From the NCBI GenBank assembly GCA_905214305.1, contig CAJMLK010000034.1, positions 1 to 31,262 of the forward strand: 31,262 nucleotides of DNA, read 5' to 3'. The position numbers and the translations under genes are program-made. Source of the DNA: an uncultured bacterium. Lineage in GTDB: Bacteria > Desulfobacterota > Desulfovibrionia > Desulfovibrionales > Desulfovibrionaceae. The notes below the pieces were generated by a model. It was not told where the DNA came from. It searched no databases and worked only from the letters and a program-made list of their open reading frames with translations. This document shows, one piece after another, positions 23,291 through 31,262 of this stretch; within the stretch, counting starts at the first letter, position 1; every line of letters begins with the position of its first letter.

Positions 23291-24226
23291 ATGCAGGGAT
23301 TGACCCTGGCCCGTGAATTTTACCAGATTTGCCGCCCTGTTTTGTGGCAAGAAATTCCCGATATCATGGCTGGCGCCGCTGTGGGGCTGGCAGGTGAAGG
23401 CTCTGAATGCTTTGGCTGCGATGACGCCGCCTCTCGCGATCATGACTTCGGCCCGGCCTTTTGCCTCTGGCTGCCCAAAGCTGATTTGCAGCGCGAGGCC
23501 CCGCGTATTGAAGCGGCCCTGGGGCGTTTGCCTGCGCACTTTGGCGGTTTTGCCAGCAGGCTGGCGCCTGCGGGGCGTCTTGGCAGGGTCGGGCCGCTGG
23601 GCATTGAGGATTTTTACGCATTCTTTACCGGCCTGCCGGAGCTTCCGACCACCTGGCAGCAATGGCTGGCTATTCCGGAATACCAGCTGGCAGCCTGCAC
23701 CAATGGCGAAGTCTTTGAAGACGGCGCAGGAGAGTTCACGCGCCGCCGCAAGGAATTGCTGGCCGGTTACCCTCGTGATGTGCGGCTGAAAAAGATGGCG
23801 GCGCGGTGCATGGTCATGGCGCAGGCGGGGCAGTACAATCTGCCCCGGAGCCTGCAACGGGGCGACGGCCCTGCAGCCATGCTCTGTCTGGCCCGCTTTG
23901 CGGAAGCGGCCCTGTCGCTGACCTATCTGTGCAATGACCGCTACATGCCTTTTTACAAATGGGCGACGCGCCTTGCTGCCTCACTTCCCGTATTGGGGAG
24001 CGAGGTGGCGCAAACCATGAACAGGCTTGCGGCGACACCGTTGCGCGGGGCCGAGGATATGGAGGCCGCGCGCGTAGTGGAAGATTTTTGCGCTGCCGTT
24101 GCCCGGCATCTGAGGCACGTGGGCCTGAGCGAAGAGACAGGCGACTGGCTGTGGGCACACGGCCCGCACATCATGCGTCACGTGCGTGAACCCGGGCTGC
24201 TGCGCATGGATATGCTGCAAGGCTGA
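23291..24226 (+). CDS. DUF4037 protein, nucleotidyltransferase-like fold
   Basis: Residues 33-54 of this 311-aa protein contain GEGSECFGCDDAASRDHDFG, the signature of the DUF4037 family. The GS...DD...DHD arrangement (Gly37-Ser38, Asp44-Asp45, Asp50 and Asp52) is like the GS/DxD active site of kanamycin-type nucleotidyltransferases, so metal binding and nucleotide transfer are possible. The rest is mainly helical, with no membrane part. CGGAGG lies before the ATG at 23291. It begins 75 bp behind the MerR gene, with a 7-bp hairpin in the gap (23220-23240), and ten bases before the TPR-DUF4125 gene, with which it surely forms a unit. Its substrate and role are unknown. Confidence 0.85.
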   Translation: MQGLTLAREFYQICRPVLWQEIPDIMAGAAVGLAGEGSECFGCDDAASRDHDFGPAFCLWLPKADLQREAPRIEAALGRLPAHFGGFASRLAPAGRLGRVGPLGIEDFYAFFTGLPELPTTWQQWLAIPEYQLAACTNGEVFEDGAGEFTRRRKELLAGYPRDVRLKKMAARCMVMAQAGQYNLPRSLQRGDGPAAMLCLARFAEAALSLTYLCNDRYMPFYKWATRLAASLPVLGSEVAQTMNRLAATPLRGAEDMEAARVVEDFCAAVARHLRHVGLSEETGDWLWAHGPHIMRHVREPGLLRMDMLQG

Positions 24227-24236
24227 AGGAGAGAAT

Positions 24237-25670
24237 ATGGCGAGTCAGGAACAGTGGAGCAGAGATTTGCAGGCAGCTCTGGAGCTTTTGGCACAGGGCC
24301 AGCCGGAAGACAGTCTTGCACGGTTGCGCACGCTGTTGCGCACATGCGACAACACGCCTTTGTGCCGCGCCGCGATTCTGGAGGGTACGGCGCGTGTGCT
24401 GCTGGCGCTGGGCCGTGGCAAAGAAGCCGTGTCGGCCATGGAAGAAAGTCTCGCCCTTTTGCGCAATGCCTACGGCTCTTCTTCACCTTTAACGTTAAAT
24501 TTGATGCAGAATCTGGCGCATCTCTGGCTGGAGACGGGCAACTACGGCAAGTGCGAAGCGTTGGGGCTGGAGGCGGTCGCTGCCTGCGAAGCTGCTTTCG
24601 GCGGGCATTCTCCCCGTCTGGCGAGCGCGCTGCTGCATCTTTCGGCAGTGTATTACCGTCAACAGCAGTGGGATCGTGCAGAGCAGTGCCTGCAGCGTGC
24701 CAGAAACATATGGGAAGGGCACGCCCGCGCAGGCAAAACGCTGCCGGACCAGCAGCTGGGAACCTGCCTGAATAATCTGGGACGCCTGTATGAAGAGCGC
24801 GGCCTGCTTGCTGCGGGCATTGACTGGCATCGTCAGGCAGTGGCCCTGCGCCGTGAGGTCTGTGGCGCGCACGAGGATACGGCCTTTTCTCTGGGCAATC
24901 TGGGCGTGGCGCTGGCTTCGGACGGGCAGTGGGACGAGGCCGCTCGTACGCTTGAAGAGGCTGTGGCCTGTTACGACAGCCTGGGCAAGGGCAGCAGTGC
25001 AGAAGCGGAAAGTTACAGGAAAAATCTTGAACTGTGCCGTCGGGCTTTGTCCGAACAGGGATCGCAGCCGATTTCGTGGCAGCCCGCACCGGAACGGGCC
25101 ACGCAACCCTCACTGGCGGACGCACGTCAGGCGCTGCTGGCGGAAATTATCGAGCGGGAGCTTGTCATGTTTCTGGCAACGCCCAACGAGGGCGGCACAG
25201 CTCTCTGCCAGCAGCGGCCGGACAGCTTCAGGATCATGCGGCGCATGGCTCACGAGCCGCTCAGCAACCAAACGCTTGCTTCCTATCTTGAGGACCTGCG
25301 CCGCGCCGAGCAGGCGGGGCGCAATTTCATGATTGAAAAATACGCCCGTATGGATAACCGCCTGCCTCCGCTAAGTACCAGTCCCCTGCTGGATGAAGTT
25401 GCTGATGCCGAAGAGGCCTTCATGCGGGCTGCTTCCGCTCGATACCCGCATGTGGTTGTGCCCGACAGCCGTGGAGCCTTTAAAAAATATCTGCGTTGTG
25501 AGCTTGAAACCCTTTCTCCGCAAACGCTTGCCCTGTACGCTCAGGATTTGCGACAGGCGGGGTATGAGGGGCGCAATACAGCCATTGAACGCTATACCTG
25601 TCTGGCCCGGCTCATGGGCAAATCCGGCCTTGAAGAGCTTGAGGCGTCGGCTCGGGCCGCTGCTGTTTAG
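24237..25670 (+). CDS. TPR protein with C-terminal DUF4125 domain
   Basis: About residues 10-270 of this 477-aa protein are a series of TPR-like helix pairs (for example GKEAVSAMEESLALLRNAYG, TCLNNLGRLYEERGLLAAGI and SLGNLGVALASDGQWDEAAR). From about 297 to the end is a DUF4125 domain. This domain appears to be an internal duplication: LSNQTLASYLEDLRRAEQAG around 342-361 aligns with LSPQTLALYAQDLRQAGYEG around 426-445, and both copies continue with GRN and an IE(K/R)Y motif. The start at 24237 has AAGGAGAG upstream. It is the natural partner of the DUF4037 gene; such proteins often occur together, but no function is known to me. Confidence 0.85.
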   Translation: MASQEQWSRDLQAALELLAQGQPEDSLARLRTLLRTCDNTPLCRAAILEGTARVLLALGRGKEAVSAMEESLALLRNAYGSSSPLTLNLMQNLAHLWLETGNYGKCEALGLEAVAACEAAFGGHSPRLASALLHLSAVYYRQQQWDRAEQCLQRARNIWEGHARAGKTLPDQQLGTCLNNLGRLYEERGLLAAGIDWHRQAVALRREVCGAHEDTAFSLGNLGVALASDGQWDEAARTLEEAVACYDSLGKGSSAEAESYRKNLELCRRALSEQGSQPISWQPAPERATQPSLADARQALLAEIIERELVMFLATPNEGGTALCQQRPDSFRIMRRMAHEPLSNQTLASYLEDLRRAEQAGRNFMIEKYARMDNRLPPLSTSPLLDEVADAEEAFMRAASARYPHVVVPDSRGAFKKYLRCELETLSPQTLALYAQDLRQAGYEGRNTAIERYTCLARLMGKSGLEELEASARAAAV

Positions 25671-26269
25671 CGCTGTCAGTCAGCTGGTTTCAGCCCAAAG
25701 GCGTCCAGCTTGCGAGCTTGCATTTCTCCCCTCAGGCGTGCCCAGCCTGTCCCCGGTGTGCCCTGTCGTCAGGCTCGCCGGGCGGCGGTTGCGCCGATGC
25801 CCGAGGCAGGCCGGTTTGCTGGTTTTGCGAGCCGGGCAGGGCATGTTCTGTTTTCTGAAAGCAGGGCACACCGTTAGCTGCAAGACCTTCATGAACAGCC
25901 GCCGCATCGCCTGCGCGCCATGCCGACTGTCGGACGTATTGACCTTGCAGCAGTTCACCGTCATTATCATCCGCTGCCCAAGGGGCTTTTTCAGAACAGT
26001 TTCATCTTGAAGCTGTTCCGCGAAAGTGCCGACGGTGGTACACATCAAGGCACGCCCGATGGCACAAGTCTGCCTGAGCCGTTGCCGCAAGGCATCTGGC
26101 TGCTGGCAGCAGCTCCGGGTCGTGTTGTTAGCGCTGAATGAAATCCATCCGGCCGCCTCACAGGATGAAGGGCGGTTGTCCGCCAGCATGTTCATGCAAA
26201 TTGATTTCCTGTGCAACGTGAGCCGATGTTGATTATCGGCCTTATTATTTCCTGTGGAGACGCTTTTTT
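25671..26269. other. 600-bp gene-free stretch
   Basis: Open frames are present on both strands but none has a family pattern, a good ribosome binding site or protein-like composition. A short GCCC-AAG-GGGC stem followed by five T near 25977-25992 might act as a weak terminator. It could be a decayed gene, but nothing recognisable remains. Confidence 0.4.
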
Positions 26270-28099
26270 ATGCTCACCTATGATATGACTGTCACTCTTG
26301 CTGTGCTTGGAGTGGCTGTTATTCTTCTTGTAAGTAACGCACTGCGCAATGACGTGGTAGCTGTTCTGATTATTCTGGCATTGACGCTCAGTGGTGTTTT
26401 GCCCGTGCAGGAGGCCATCTCCGGCTTTGCCAGCACTACGGTGCTGATTATCAGCTGCATGTTCATAGTGGGCAAGGCCATTATTCATACGGGCATTGCC
26501 CAGCGGGTGGGGGAGTTCATTATCCGGCGAGGGGGGCGAAGTGAGCGCAGGCTGTTGCTCATGATCATGGGGGCAGCGGCCTCGGTGGGGGCGTTCATGA
26601 GCTCCACGGCCACGGCCGCCATCTTCATTCCCATCACCCTTTCCGTAGCGGAAAAAACCCGTATCAATCCCAGGCGTCTGCTCATGCCCTTGGCGCTTGC
26701 CGCGCTTATCAGCGGCATGATGACGCTTGTGGCCACCACACCAAACATTATTGTTAACAGCATTTTGCGCGAGCACGGCCTTGAAACGCTGGGGTTTTTC
26801 AGCTTCACGCCCTTTGGCGTGCTCATTCTGCTGCTGGCTATGGCCTTTATGCTGCTTTTTGGGCAGGACATGCTGGCCCCAAGGGATTCACGGGTAGAAT
26901 GCAAGAAAAGCCTTTCCATTGATGACTTGCTGCGCCATCACAAGATCGACAAGCAGCAGTTTCTGTTGCGCATTCCGGAAGATTCAGAACTTGTGGACCG
27001 AAGCGTGGCCCGCATGCAGCTCAGCGCCCGATACGGAATCACCCTGCTGGCTGTAGAAAGTAACGGCCACGGCAGAAGGCGAATCATCACACCGGCAAAA
27101 CCGGAAAAGGTGCTTCAGGCCGGTGACCTTTTGATGGTTATCGGTTCCGCAGCCCAGCTGCATGTCTTTATCGAAACGTTTTCGCTGGAGCAGGTTTCGG
27201 CCACCGTTTCCAAGCGGAGAAATTTTTTTCAGGTGGTGGGGCTGGCGGAAGTCATGCTCAACCCGGAGTCAACGCTTATTGGAAAGTCGCTGAAAGAAAC
27301 GCTTTTTCAAACGACCTTTCAAAGCATGGTGCTTGGCATACGCCGCAAGGGAGAAACTCTGACCGAAGATGTGGCCGATATTCCCCTCAAATTCGGTGAT
27401 GTTCTGCTGGTATGCGGCGCGTGGGAAGATATCCTGCGACTTGAGCGCAATAAAAACCAGTATCTGTTGCTCACATTGCCTCAGGACTATAAAGAGGTGA
27501 TTCCCGCGCGGCAGAAGGGAAAAATTACCCTGATCATCATGGCTGCCATGGTGGTGCTCATGGCTTTCAGCCTGCTGCCCCCGGTAACAGCCATTCTGGC
27601 CGCCACGGCTGCTCTTGTGCTCATGCGCTGCGTGCCGCTGAATTCCATTTATGAGGTGGTGGACTGGCAGACCGTTGTCATGATCGCCGGAATTTTGCCG
27701 CTTGTTCTGGCCTTGCAGAAATCAGGGATTATTTCGCTGGTTTCTGATGGCTTCATACAGCTTTTGTCCGGGGCTGGCCCCTTTGCTGTTTTGGCAGGAT
27801 TGTTCATGATTTCGGCCCTGCTGGGGTTTTGTCTTTCCAGCACGGCGGTTGCCATGCTCATAGCCCCCATGGCGGTGGATGTGGGCGTGAAAATGGGTAT
27901 CAGCCCTCAGGCCTGCGCAATGTCGGTAGCCATTGCCTGTTCCGCGGTATTCATTTCTCCCCTTGGCTCGGCAGTGCATATGCTGGTGCGTGAGCCGGGG
28001 GGGTACAGTCTGAAAGACTATGCCAAGGTGGGTGTGCCGCTGCTGTTTCTGGCCCTTTTGGCAACCCTGTTTTTTTGCTGGGTGCTCTATCTGCCCTAG
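26270..28099 (+). CDS. SLC13/DASS-type permease with two RCK_C (TrkA_C) domains
   Basis: This 609-aa membrane protein has an N-terminal block of about five membrane segments with SSTATAAIFIPI and TTPNIIVN. Two soluble RCK_C domains follow (about 220-305 and 315-395; DLLMVIGSAAQ and DVLLVCGAWED end them), and then a second membrane block with SSTAVAMLIAPMA. This is the layout of the sulfate/dicarboxylate/citrate (DASS, CitT) superfamily with regulatory RCK_C inserts. The substrate is uncertain; in a sulfate reducer, sulfate or a dicarboxylate is plausible. GGAG lies ten bases before the ATG at 26270. It stands alone between gene-free DNA and the DUF2333 gene. Confidence 0.9.
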   Translation: MLTYDMTVTLAVLGVAVILLVSNALRNDVVAVLIILALTLSGVLPVQEAISGFASTTVLIISCMFIVGKAIIHTGIAQRVGEFIIRRGGRSERRLLLMIMGAAASVGAFMSSTATAAIFIPITLSVAEKTRINPRRLLMPLALAALISGMMTLVATTPNIIVNSILREHGLETLGFFSFTPFGVLILLLAMAFMLLFGQDMLAPRDSRVECKKSLSIDDLLRHHKIDKQQFLLRIPEDSELVDRSVARMQLSARYGITLLAVESNGHGRRRIITPAKPEKVLQAGDLLMVIGSAAQLHVFIETFSLEQVSATVSKRRNFFQVVGLAEVMLNPESTLIGKSLKETLFQTTFQSMVLGIRRKGETLTEDVADIPLKFGDVLLVCGAWEDILRLERNKNQYLLLTLPQDYKEVIPARQKGKITLIIMAAMVVLMAFSLLPPVTAILAATAALVLMRCVPLNSIYEVVDWQTVVMIAGILPLVLALQKSGIISLVSDGFIQLLSGAGPFAVLAGLFMISALLGFCLSSTAVAMLIAPMAVDVGVKMGISPQACAMSVAIACSAVFISPLGSAVHMLVREPGGYSLKDYAKVGVPLLFLALLATLFFCWVLYLP

Positions 28100-28260
28100 A
28101 TTGCGGCATTTCTGCTGCGGGTTGGCCGGGTTTGCTGTTCTCGCACAGGGCAGGGCACGCGCCAGAGCAAACCGTTCAGTTGTGGCGACACCGCGCCCGG
28201 CGGCAGTTTTTTCGTGCTGTCCGTGCCGGCACGCTATTACCCCGGGTCTGACCGCGGCAT

Positions 28261-28289
28261 TTGCACTTTGGGGAAATAGGACTTATTTT
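28261..28289 (+). promoter_or_regulatory. Possible sigma-70 promoter of the DUF2333 gene
   Basis: TTGCAC and TATTTT are separated by 17 bp, about 43 bp before the start codon. A TTGAAA further on, 17 bp before a second TATTTT, is an alternative. AT content is raised here. Confidence 0.4.
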
Positions 28290-28331
28290 TGAAAGAAGCC
28301 GTGTGAAGATTTATTTTTATATAAGGATCTA

Positions 28332-29255
28332 ATGATGAAACTGCCGACACTTCCTCCCATTCTCAAGCTGCAGGTTGTGCTGAAAACCCTGGCTGTACAG
28401 GCATGTCTTTTTTTTGGCATTCTTTTGGCCGTGTGGGGTTTGCAGCGTGCCTACTCCTTCATTGACGCCACTACTTTTCCGGAGCCGATGGCGTTGCCGA
28501 CCGCTGCGGACAAGCTGCCGGAAAATGAAAAAGGTAAGGTTCTGCTTGATGCCATCACCCATCAGTTGCAGCGCGAACTGAACTCCACCTTTGGCTGGAG
28601 CATCAATGACATTGTTTTTAACCGCTTTATTCTGGATAACCGGGCGTATCGCCAGTATGGCGTCTATCACGCAACCAGGTTCCTGCTGGATCTTTATGCC
28701 AGCCAGATCGCCAAACTGGGAACCAGCGACAGGGAAAGCGAATTTTTGTATAAGGCGCGCATAAACAGTTTTGCCATTGACCCGCGCAGCTTCATGTTTC
28801 CCTCTGCCGAAGGGTCATATAAAAAAGGCTTTAAGCTTCTTGAGGATTACAAAAAGTCACTGGATAACGGAACAGGCGTGTATAACTGCCGTTCTGACGA
28901 TCTTTACGCATCATTTGTGACTGTAACGGGAGAAAACCTGCTTGGTTATGCTCTTGGGCTTTTGCAAAATGCGCAAAGCATGTCTTTTTATACTCTTGAT
29001 AATCGTATTTATGAAGTTCAGGGGATCGTTCTCGTGCTTCGGGACTTCATTAATACTCTGTATATGCTGTATCCGGAAATCCGAGCCAAGAATAATGAAG
29101 AAAACATGGCCTCGGCCATGTCCTATCTGAACCGGATATGTGAGTATGACCCCCTGTATATCACGTCATCCTTTAATTCCGGGGAGCTTGTCCTGTCTTA
29201 TCTGCTGTTTGCAAAGGCGCGGCTGGAAGACATACGTAACAGCATCCGCATGTAA
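28332..29255 (+). CDS. DUF2333-family membrane-anchored protein
   Basis: This 307-aa protein has one N-terminal membrane segment (about 16-37, AVQACLFFGILLAVWGL) and then a mostly helical periplasmic domain. STFGWSINDIVFNRFILDN, YGVYHATRFLLDLYA and the INSFAIDPRSFMFPSAEG block fit the DUF2333 family as I remember it. The role is unknown. AAGGA lies before the ATG pair at 28332, and an AT-rich promoter-like region is just upstream. There is no link to the BMC genes. The reading frame is intact. Confidence 0.78.
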   Translation: MMKLPTLPPILKLQVVLKTLAVQACLFFGILLAVWGLQRAYSFIDATTFPEPMALPTAADKLPENEKGKVLLDAITHQLQRELNSTFGWSINDIVFNRFILDNRAYRQYGVYHATRFLLDLYASQIAKLGTSDRESEFLYKARINSFAIDPRSFMFPSAEGSYKKGFKLLEDYKKSLDNGTGVYNCRSDDLYASFVTVTGENLLGYALGLLQNAQSMSFYTLDNRIYEVQGIVLVLRDFINTLYMLYPEIRAKNNEENMASAMSYLNRICEYDPLYITSSFNSGELVLSYLLFAKARLEDIRNSIRM

Positions 29256-29340
29256 GTCTGAAGGACGCTGTGGTGTATTGCGCAGGGATGTGAGCGGAAA
29301 ACAAGAGCGCTCATGCTGCTGCAAGAAAATATTCGGTACG

Positions 29341-29391
29341 ACAGGCCGCACGGTTCCCACGCTTTTTCGGCGGTGATGACCGGCGGCCTGT
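29341..29391 (+). terminator. Possible hairpin terminator after the DUF2333 gene
   Basis: ACAGGCCGC at 29341-29349 pairs perfectly with GCGGCCTGT at 29383-29391, with further CCGCC/GGCGG pairing possible inside, followed by TTTGTG. It lies between the DUF2333 and glycerol kinase genes. The T run is short, so it is uncertain. Confidence 0.4.
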
Positions 29392-29501
29392 TTGTGTCTG
29401 CCGGCCGGGTGCGTTCTGCCCATGTTCAAACGGGCAGGTGACGTGTACCATGCGCTCAAGAGCGAAACGGCAGTTCTTTACTGCAAGAGCGGAGGAATAG
29501 C

Positions 29502-30998
29502 ATGGCTCCACGCTACATACTGGCCCTTGATCAGGGTACGACCAGCTCGCGCGCGATTCTTTTTGATCGCGATGCCAATATTGTGCAGGTTGCGCAAAAA
29601 GAGTTTAGCCAGATATATCCCGAGCCGGGATGGGTGGAGCATTCGCCCAATGAAATTTTTGATTCGCAGGCTCACGTTCTTCATGAATGCCTGCGGCTTG
29701 CGCAGGTTGGTGGCAATCAGATTGCGGCCGTGGGCATTGCCAACCAGCGGGAAACAGCCATTGTATGGGAAAAATCCACGGGAGCGCCTGTTTACAACGC
29801 CATTGTCTGGCAGGACCGGCGTACGGCGGCCTTTTGCGACCAGTTGCGGGCTGACGGCAAGGCACGGATCATTCAGGAAAAGACCGGCCTTGTGCCGGAC
29901 TCCTATTTTTCTGGCAGCAAGGTGCGGTGGATACTGGATAATGTGCCGGGAGCCAGAGCAAAGGCCGAGGCCGGTGAACTGCTGTTCGGCACGGTGGACT
30001 CCTGGATCGTGTGGAATCTGAGCAAAAGGGGAGCGCATGTAACTGACCCTTCCAATGCCAGTCGAACCATGATGTTCAATATCCACACGGGGCAGTGGGA
30101 CAGTGAACTGCTAGAAATCATGGGCGTGCCCGCCAGCATGCTGCCCGAGGTTGTGCCTTCATCCAGTCATATGGCAGAGGTGCATCCTGAATTTTTTGGC
30201 TGCGCGATGCCCATTGCGGGTATTGCCGGTGATCAGCAGGCCGCCACTTACGGCAATGCCTGCATGAGCAGCGGAATGGCGAAAAATACCTACGGGACCG
30301 GCTGCTTCCTGCTGCTCAACACTGGGCACAGTCCGCGCGCCAGTTCAAACAACCTGCTCACTACCGTGGCATGGCAAACAGCCAGTGGCTATTCCTATGC
30401 GCTGGAGGGAAGCGTTTTTGTTGGTGGTGCAGTTGTGCAATGGCTGCGCGACGGCCTTGGCATCATCAAGGATTCCTCCGAAATGGAAGGACTGGCCGGT
30501 ACTGTGCCGGACAACGGCGGAGTGTATATGGTTCCCGCCTTTGTGGGCCTTGGCGCGCCGCACTGGGATCAGTACGCCAGAGGGACTATCGTGGGCCTGA
30601 CCCGAGGAACCGGCAGGGGGCACATAGCCCGCGCCGCCACCGAGGCCATCGCGCTACAGACTCTGGACATCATTGATGCCATGCAAAAGGATACCGGCAT
30701 TGCCCTTACGACCCTTCGTGTGGACGGCGGAGCCAGCCGCAACAACATGCTCATGCAGTTCCAGGCCGACCTTACAGGGGTTCAGGTGGAGCGCCCGGTG
30801 GTTACAGAAACCACAGCCCTCGGGGTGGCTTTTTTGGCGGGACTTGCCACGGGTTTTTGGGAAAGTGAGCAGGAGGTGGCCAGCTTGTGGAAACTTGACC
30901 GCAGTTTTGCTCCCTCAATGCCCGAAGACAAGAGGGATGAACTGCTGTATCAGTGGCATCGTGCGGTGCAAAGGGCTGCTCAATGGCTTGAGGAGTAG
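29502..30998 (+). CDS. glpK: Glycerol kinase
   Basis: This 498-aa protein has the normal length and motifs of GlpK. It begins RYILALDQGTTSSRAILFD (the phosphate-1 loop of the FGGY sugar kinases). It has NQRETAIVWEK and the IVWQDRRT motif that contacts glycerol, GDQQAATYG, GTGCFLLLNTG, and the C-terminal LRVDGGASRNNMLMQFQADL. It phosphorylates glycerol to glycerol 3-phosphate with ATP in the cytosol. GGAGGAA precedes the ATG at 29502. No glycerol facilitator or glycerol-3-phosphate dehydrogenase gene is in the window. It is unlikely to be related to the choline operon, although glycerol and choline both come from phospholipid breakdown. Confidence 0.98.
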   Translation: MAPRYILALDQGTTSSRAILFDRDANIVQVAQKEFSQIYPEPGWVEHSPNEIFDSQAHVLHECLRLAQVGGNQIAAVGIANQRETAIVWEKSTGAPVYNAIVWQDRRTAAFCDQLRADGKARIIQEKTGLVPDSYFSGSKVRWILDNVPGARAKAEAGELLFGTVDSWIVWNLSKRGAHVTDPSNASRTMMFNIHTGQWDSELLEIMGVPASMLPEVVPSSSHMAEVHPEFFGCAMPIAGIAGDQQAATYGNACMSSGMAKNTYGTGCFLLLNTGHSPRASSNNLLTTVAWQTASGYSYALEGSVFVGGAVVQWLRDGLGIIKDSSEMEGLAGTVPDNGGVYMVPAFVGLGAPHWDQYARGTIVGLTRGTGRGHIARAATEAIALQTLDIIDAMQKDTGIALTTLRVDGGASRNNMLMQFQADLTGVQVERPVVTETTALGVAFLAGLATGFWESEQEVASLWKLDRSFAPSMPEDKRDELLYQWHRAVQRAAQWLEE

Positions 30999-31172
30999 GG
31001 CAGGAACGCATGTTTGCCGAACCGTTACCGCCGGCAGGCTGCGCCGTAACTTGCGCCGTAACCTCCGCCGCTTTTTGCTAATGGGCGAGAGGTTCTTGAC
31101 TTACCCCTGTGCATTGGGATAAAAAGCTTTTCGCACCACGGTTTCAGGCTGACATGTCTGGAATCCAAATTT

Positions 31173-31259
31173 GCCGGGATGGTGGAATTGGTAGACGCAG
31201 CGGACTCAAAATCCGCCGGGGGCAACCCCTTGCGAGTTCAAGTCTCGCTCTCGGTACCA
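31173..31259 (+). tRNA. tRNA-Leu (anticodon CAA)
   Basis: This 87-nt gene has the acceptor stem GCCGGGA paired with TCTCGGT (two G-U pairs), then discriminator A and an encoded CCA. The anticodon stem GCGGA/TCCGC closes the loop CTCAAAA, giving anticodon CAA for leucine UUG codons. The long variable arm (GGGGGCAACCCC) is typical of class II leucine tRNAs. It ends three bases before the window end. Confidence 0.96.
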
Positions 31260-31262
31260 AAG

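Noticed and set aside
22736..23857. 373-aa minus-strand frame across the MerR and DUF4037 genes
   Set aside because: It is antisense to two well-supported genes and has no recognisable domain.
25680..26216. 178-aa minus-strand frame in the gene-free stretch
   Set aside because: It has no family pattern, a poor start site and protein-unlike composition.
30999..31172. Duplicated TGCGCCGTAAC behind glycerol kinase
   Set aside because: Two 11-bp copies side by side are too short to mean more than a chance or slippage repeat; no terminator structure could be built from them.
1..31262. Genomic island bounded by the two tRNA genes
   Set aside because: The tRNAs differ (Pro and Leu), no integrase or repeated tRNA 3' end was seen, and the right part holds ordinary chromosomal genes.

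Overview
The window is about 31 kb of moderately GC-rich DNA that looks like a Desulfovibrio-type sulfate reducer, probably close to D. desulfuricans or D. alaskensis. This is inferred from gene content and from a CutC whose active-site residues match the Desulfovibrio choline lyase with a constant two-residue offset. The window runs from tRNA-Pro(CGG) to tRNA-Leu(CAA).

Left edge (1-2650): the tRNA and its terminator, then a two-helix membrane protein resembling putative phage-abortive-infection (AbiC-like) proteins, a small GlsB/YeaQ stress-type membrane protein and a DUF421 (YetF-like) membrane protein, all on the minus strand.

Core (2983-19772, minus strand, transcribed right to left): a complete choline-utilisation bacterial microcompartment (BMC) operon of the glycyl-radical-enzyme type. 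In transcription order it encodes a tandem BMC shell protein, an aldehyde-dehydrogenase-like protein lacking the catalytic Cys, CutC (choline TMA-lyase), CutD (activase), a BMC-H with a long C-terminal tail, an acylating aldehyde dehydrogenase, a BMC-H, PduL, EutJ, a PduM-like protein, the EutN vertex protein, a tandem BMC-T, a Cys-rich EutQ-N-like small protein, a second BMC-H, an iron alcohol dehydrogenase, the RnfC/PduS flavo-Fe-S protein, a PduT-like BMC-T, a PduU/EutS shell protein and a PduV/EutP GTPase-like protein. Choline would be cleaved to trimethylamine and acetaldehyde. Acetaldehyde is then split between acetyl-CoA/acetyl-phosphate (aldehyde dehydrogenase, PduL) and ethanol (alcohol dehydrogenase), so that NAD and CoA are recycled inside the shell.

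Control region and right arm (19742-25670): the operon starts at a promoter with the hallmark of MerR regulation, a 19-bp spacer filled by a near-perfect dyad. A related promoter faces the other way in front of a DMT-family transporter, an 88-aa unknown protein, a MerR regulator with a GyrI-like sensor domain, and a pair made of a DUF4037 nucleotidyltransferase-fold protein and a TPR-DUF4125 protein. The simplest model is that this MerR protein controls both divergent units.

Right edge (26270-31259): an SLC13-type transporter with two RCK_C domains, a DUF2333 protein, glycerol kinase and tRNA-Leu(CAA), apparently ordinary chromosomal genes.

The most notable points are the paired MerR-type promoters, the catalytically dead aldehyde dehydrogenase paralogue, a GTPase homologue with two lost nucleotide-binding motifs, two almost identical BMC-H proteins that differ at the predicted pore residue, GC-rich hairpins directly behind the genes of the most abundant shell and enzyme proteins, and the DUF4037/DUF4125 pair. 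No insertion sequence, integrase or CRISPR array was seen.
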